Origin: Levilactobacillus suantsaiihabitans
Lineage (GTDB): Bacteria > Bacillota > Bacilli > Lactobacillales > Lactobacillaceae
Reading direction: 5' to 3'
DNA: 64,000 bases
Assembly: GCF_004745505.1 (NCBI RefSeq)
Contig: NZ_RKLX01000004.1
Location: forward strand, 113,104-177,103
This document shows positions 63,169 through 64,000 of this stretch, in pieces. Within the stretch, counting starts at the first letter, position 1, and every line of letters starts with the position of its first letter. Made by a program: the position numbers and the translations under genes. The notes beneath the pieces are model-generated. The model did not search any database. It saw only the letters and a list, made by a program, of their open reading frames with translations, and was not told the DNA's origin.

Positions 63169-63768
63169 TTAGTCAGCCAACCCACCATACGGGTGATCCT
63201 TGGTAATCTGCGCGTAGTGTCGCAGTTCATCAGCGGCTTCGGTCAGACGCTGGGCAAAGTGGTCACTGTTGGCCGCGTCGGGTACCAGGTCACCGTCAGC
63301 CGTAAAGTTCGGTTCGGCATTCCATAGCAAAACGGGCGTTGGCAAGACCAGCATCTTCAGCATTTGCAAGATGCCGACAAATGAGGCTGCCGCAAGCATG
63401 CCACCATCGCTGTACTTGGAATAGGTCACGATTTGGACCGGTTTAGCGGTGACCTCAGGGCCCACGAAGTCCAACGCGTTCTTGAGACTGCCAGGAATGG
63501 CATGGTCGTATTCGGGACTCAAGATGAGGTAGCCATCCTGAGCGGCCAGCACATCTAACCACCGTTTCTCCGGTGCCGCCAAGTGCTGAATGGGTTCCGA
63601 CAAGGGCGTCTCAGCGTGGTCGTACAGTGGTAACGGATAATCTTGTAAGTCGATCCACGTATACGTCACCTCAGGCGTTACTAAATGCCGTTGTAAATAC
63701 TGAAAAAGCCGGGCGCCCAGTGAGTTCGTCCGCGTCGTACCGAGAATTACGCCAATTTTTACTGTCAT
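63169..63768 (-). CDS. NADPH-dependent FMN reductase
   Basis: A 199-residue flavodoxin-like reductase. The N-terminal phosphate-binding part is ILGTTRTNSLGARL (about 8-21), and the family signature SPEYDHAIPGSLKNALDFV (about 83-101) is intact with YDHA where YNHG is common. Homologues reduce FMN, quinones or azo dyes. ATG at 63768 follows TAGGAGG. It is monocistronic; a family A element and a terminator lie downstream towards mprF. Confidence 0.92.
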   Translation of the reverse strand: MTVKIGVILGTTRTNSLGARLFQYLQRHLVTPEVTYTWIDLQDYPLPLYDHAETPLSEPIQHLAAPEKRWLDVLAAQDGYLILSPEYDHAIPGSLKNALDFVGPEVTAKPVQIVTYSKYSDGGMLAAASFVGILQMLKMLVLPTPVLLWNAEPNFTADGDLVPDAANSDHFAQRLTEAADELRHYAQITKDHPYGGLAD

Positions 63769-63900
63769 CTTCGTGACCTCCTAGATTTAGTGACAAGGTC
63801 AACTATAACACGCGGGTTAACTAATTACAATAGAAACTAATTAATCATTTGATAACTAAAAGTAAGTGAATCATCCATATAAAACGGTTCTATGATATTT

Positions 63901-64000
63901 GGTGTTGATGGAGAACTCCATCGACGCCATTTTTGTATAAAAAAGAGGCATATCACCTCTGTGCTACAATCAAGTCGTCGAAACCAATTGAAAGCGAGGA
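63901..64000 (+). other. hairpins, promoter-like element and ribosome site leading out of the window
   Basis: GGTGTTGATGGAG / CTCCATCGACGCC (63901-63928, with G-T pairs) followed by ATTTTTG forms a plus-strand terminator. AGAGG / CCTCT (63944-63960) and TACAAT (63965-63970, a possible -10) follow. The window ends with AAGCGAGGA, a ribosome site, so a plus-strand gene probably starts within the next few bases. Hairpins that block incoming transcription are common near insertion-sequence ends; nothing here proves one. Confidence 0.4.

Overview
The window is chromosomal DNA from a low-to-medium GC Gram-positive bacterium, most likely a Lactobacillaceae member and perhaps the Levilactobacillus group (an inference from protein style and gene order; no search was possible). 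The evidence is Bacillus-type gene order (galU-gpsA-lgt-hprK, secA-prfB, comFA-comFC-hpf, ydiF-rex-groESL, tadA-ffs-dnaX-ybaB-recR-yaaL-tmk-darA-holB-yabA-rsmI), strong Shine-Dalgarno sequences, a CIRCE operator, a cre site and Pho boxes. Most genes lie on the minus strand. No rRNA, tRNA, CRISPR array or intact transposase was seen.

Layout. 0-4.4 kb: envelope and carbon-control genes (galU partial, gpsA, lgt, hprK, a YvlD-like protein, pspC). 5-12.5 kb: phosphate uptake and control (pstS-pstC-pstA-pstB-pstB-phoU, then phoPR), with four Pho boxes at exact 11-bp spacing before pstS. 12.5-21.7 kb: a MinJ-like PDZ protein, prfB with its programmed frameshift, secA, hpf, comFC-comFA and a divergent YigZ gene. 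22-28 kb: tagO, lrgAB under a perfect cre match, and a KimA-like potassium importer. 28-34 kb: groESL, rex and an ABC-F ATPase. 34.4-40.2 kb: an accessory redox island (SDR, nitroreductase, two aldo-keto reductases, a MerR-type and a LysR-type regulator, a Dabb protein) lying between ydiF and tsaD, which are near neighbours in B. subtilis. 40.5-53.4 kb: tsaD, rimI, tsaB, a thioesterase, rsmI, the DNA polymerase III clamp-loader cluster, SRP RNA, tadA and a methyltransferase. 53.6-57.1 kb: nrdHEF. 57.9-63.8 kb: a hydroxyacyl-CoA dehydrogenase-like protein, a LOG-family protein, mprF and an FMN reductase.

The most unusual content is between the genes. Three families of modular, imperfectly palindromic repeats fill most long gaps. 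Family A (about 75-145 bp) is a two-tier hairpin whose stems differ between copies by paired, compensatory changes. All eight sites, and a ninth fragment, lie downstream of the 3' end of a gene in one fixed polarity. Family C (about 165-190 bp) has two sequence subfamilies. Family B (up to about 360 bp) also occurs as fragments. A and C share similar ends and occur as A-C composites, which suggests related non-autonomous mobile palindromes or 3'-UTR elements.

Links between genes. DarA (a c-di-AMP receptor) and a KimA-type potassium importer occur in the same window. HprK and the cre site upstream of lrgAB connect to catabolite control. Rex and GroES carry probable autoregulatory operators. 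PhoPR probably controls the pst operon through the Pho boxes.
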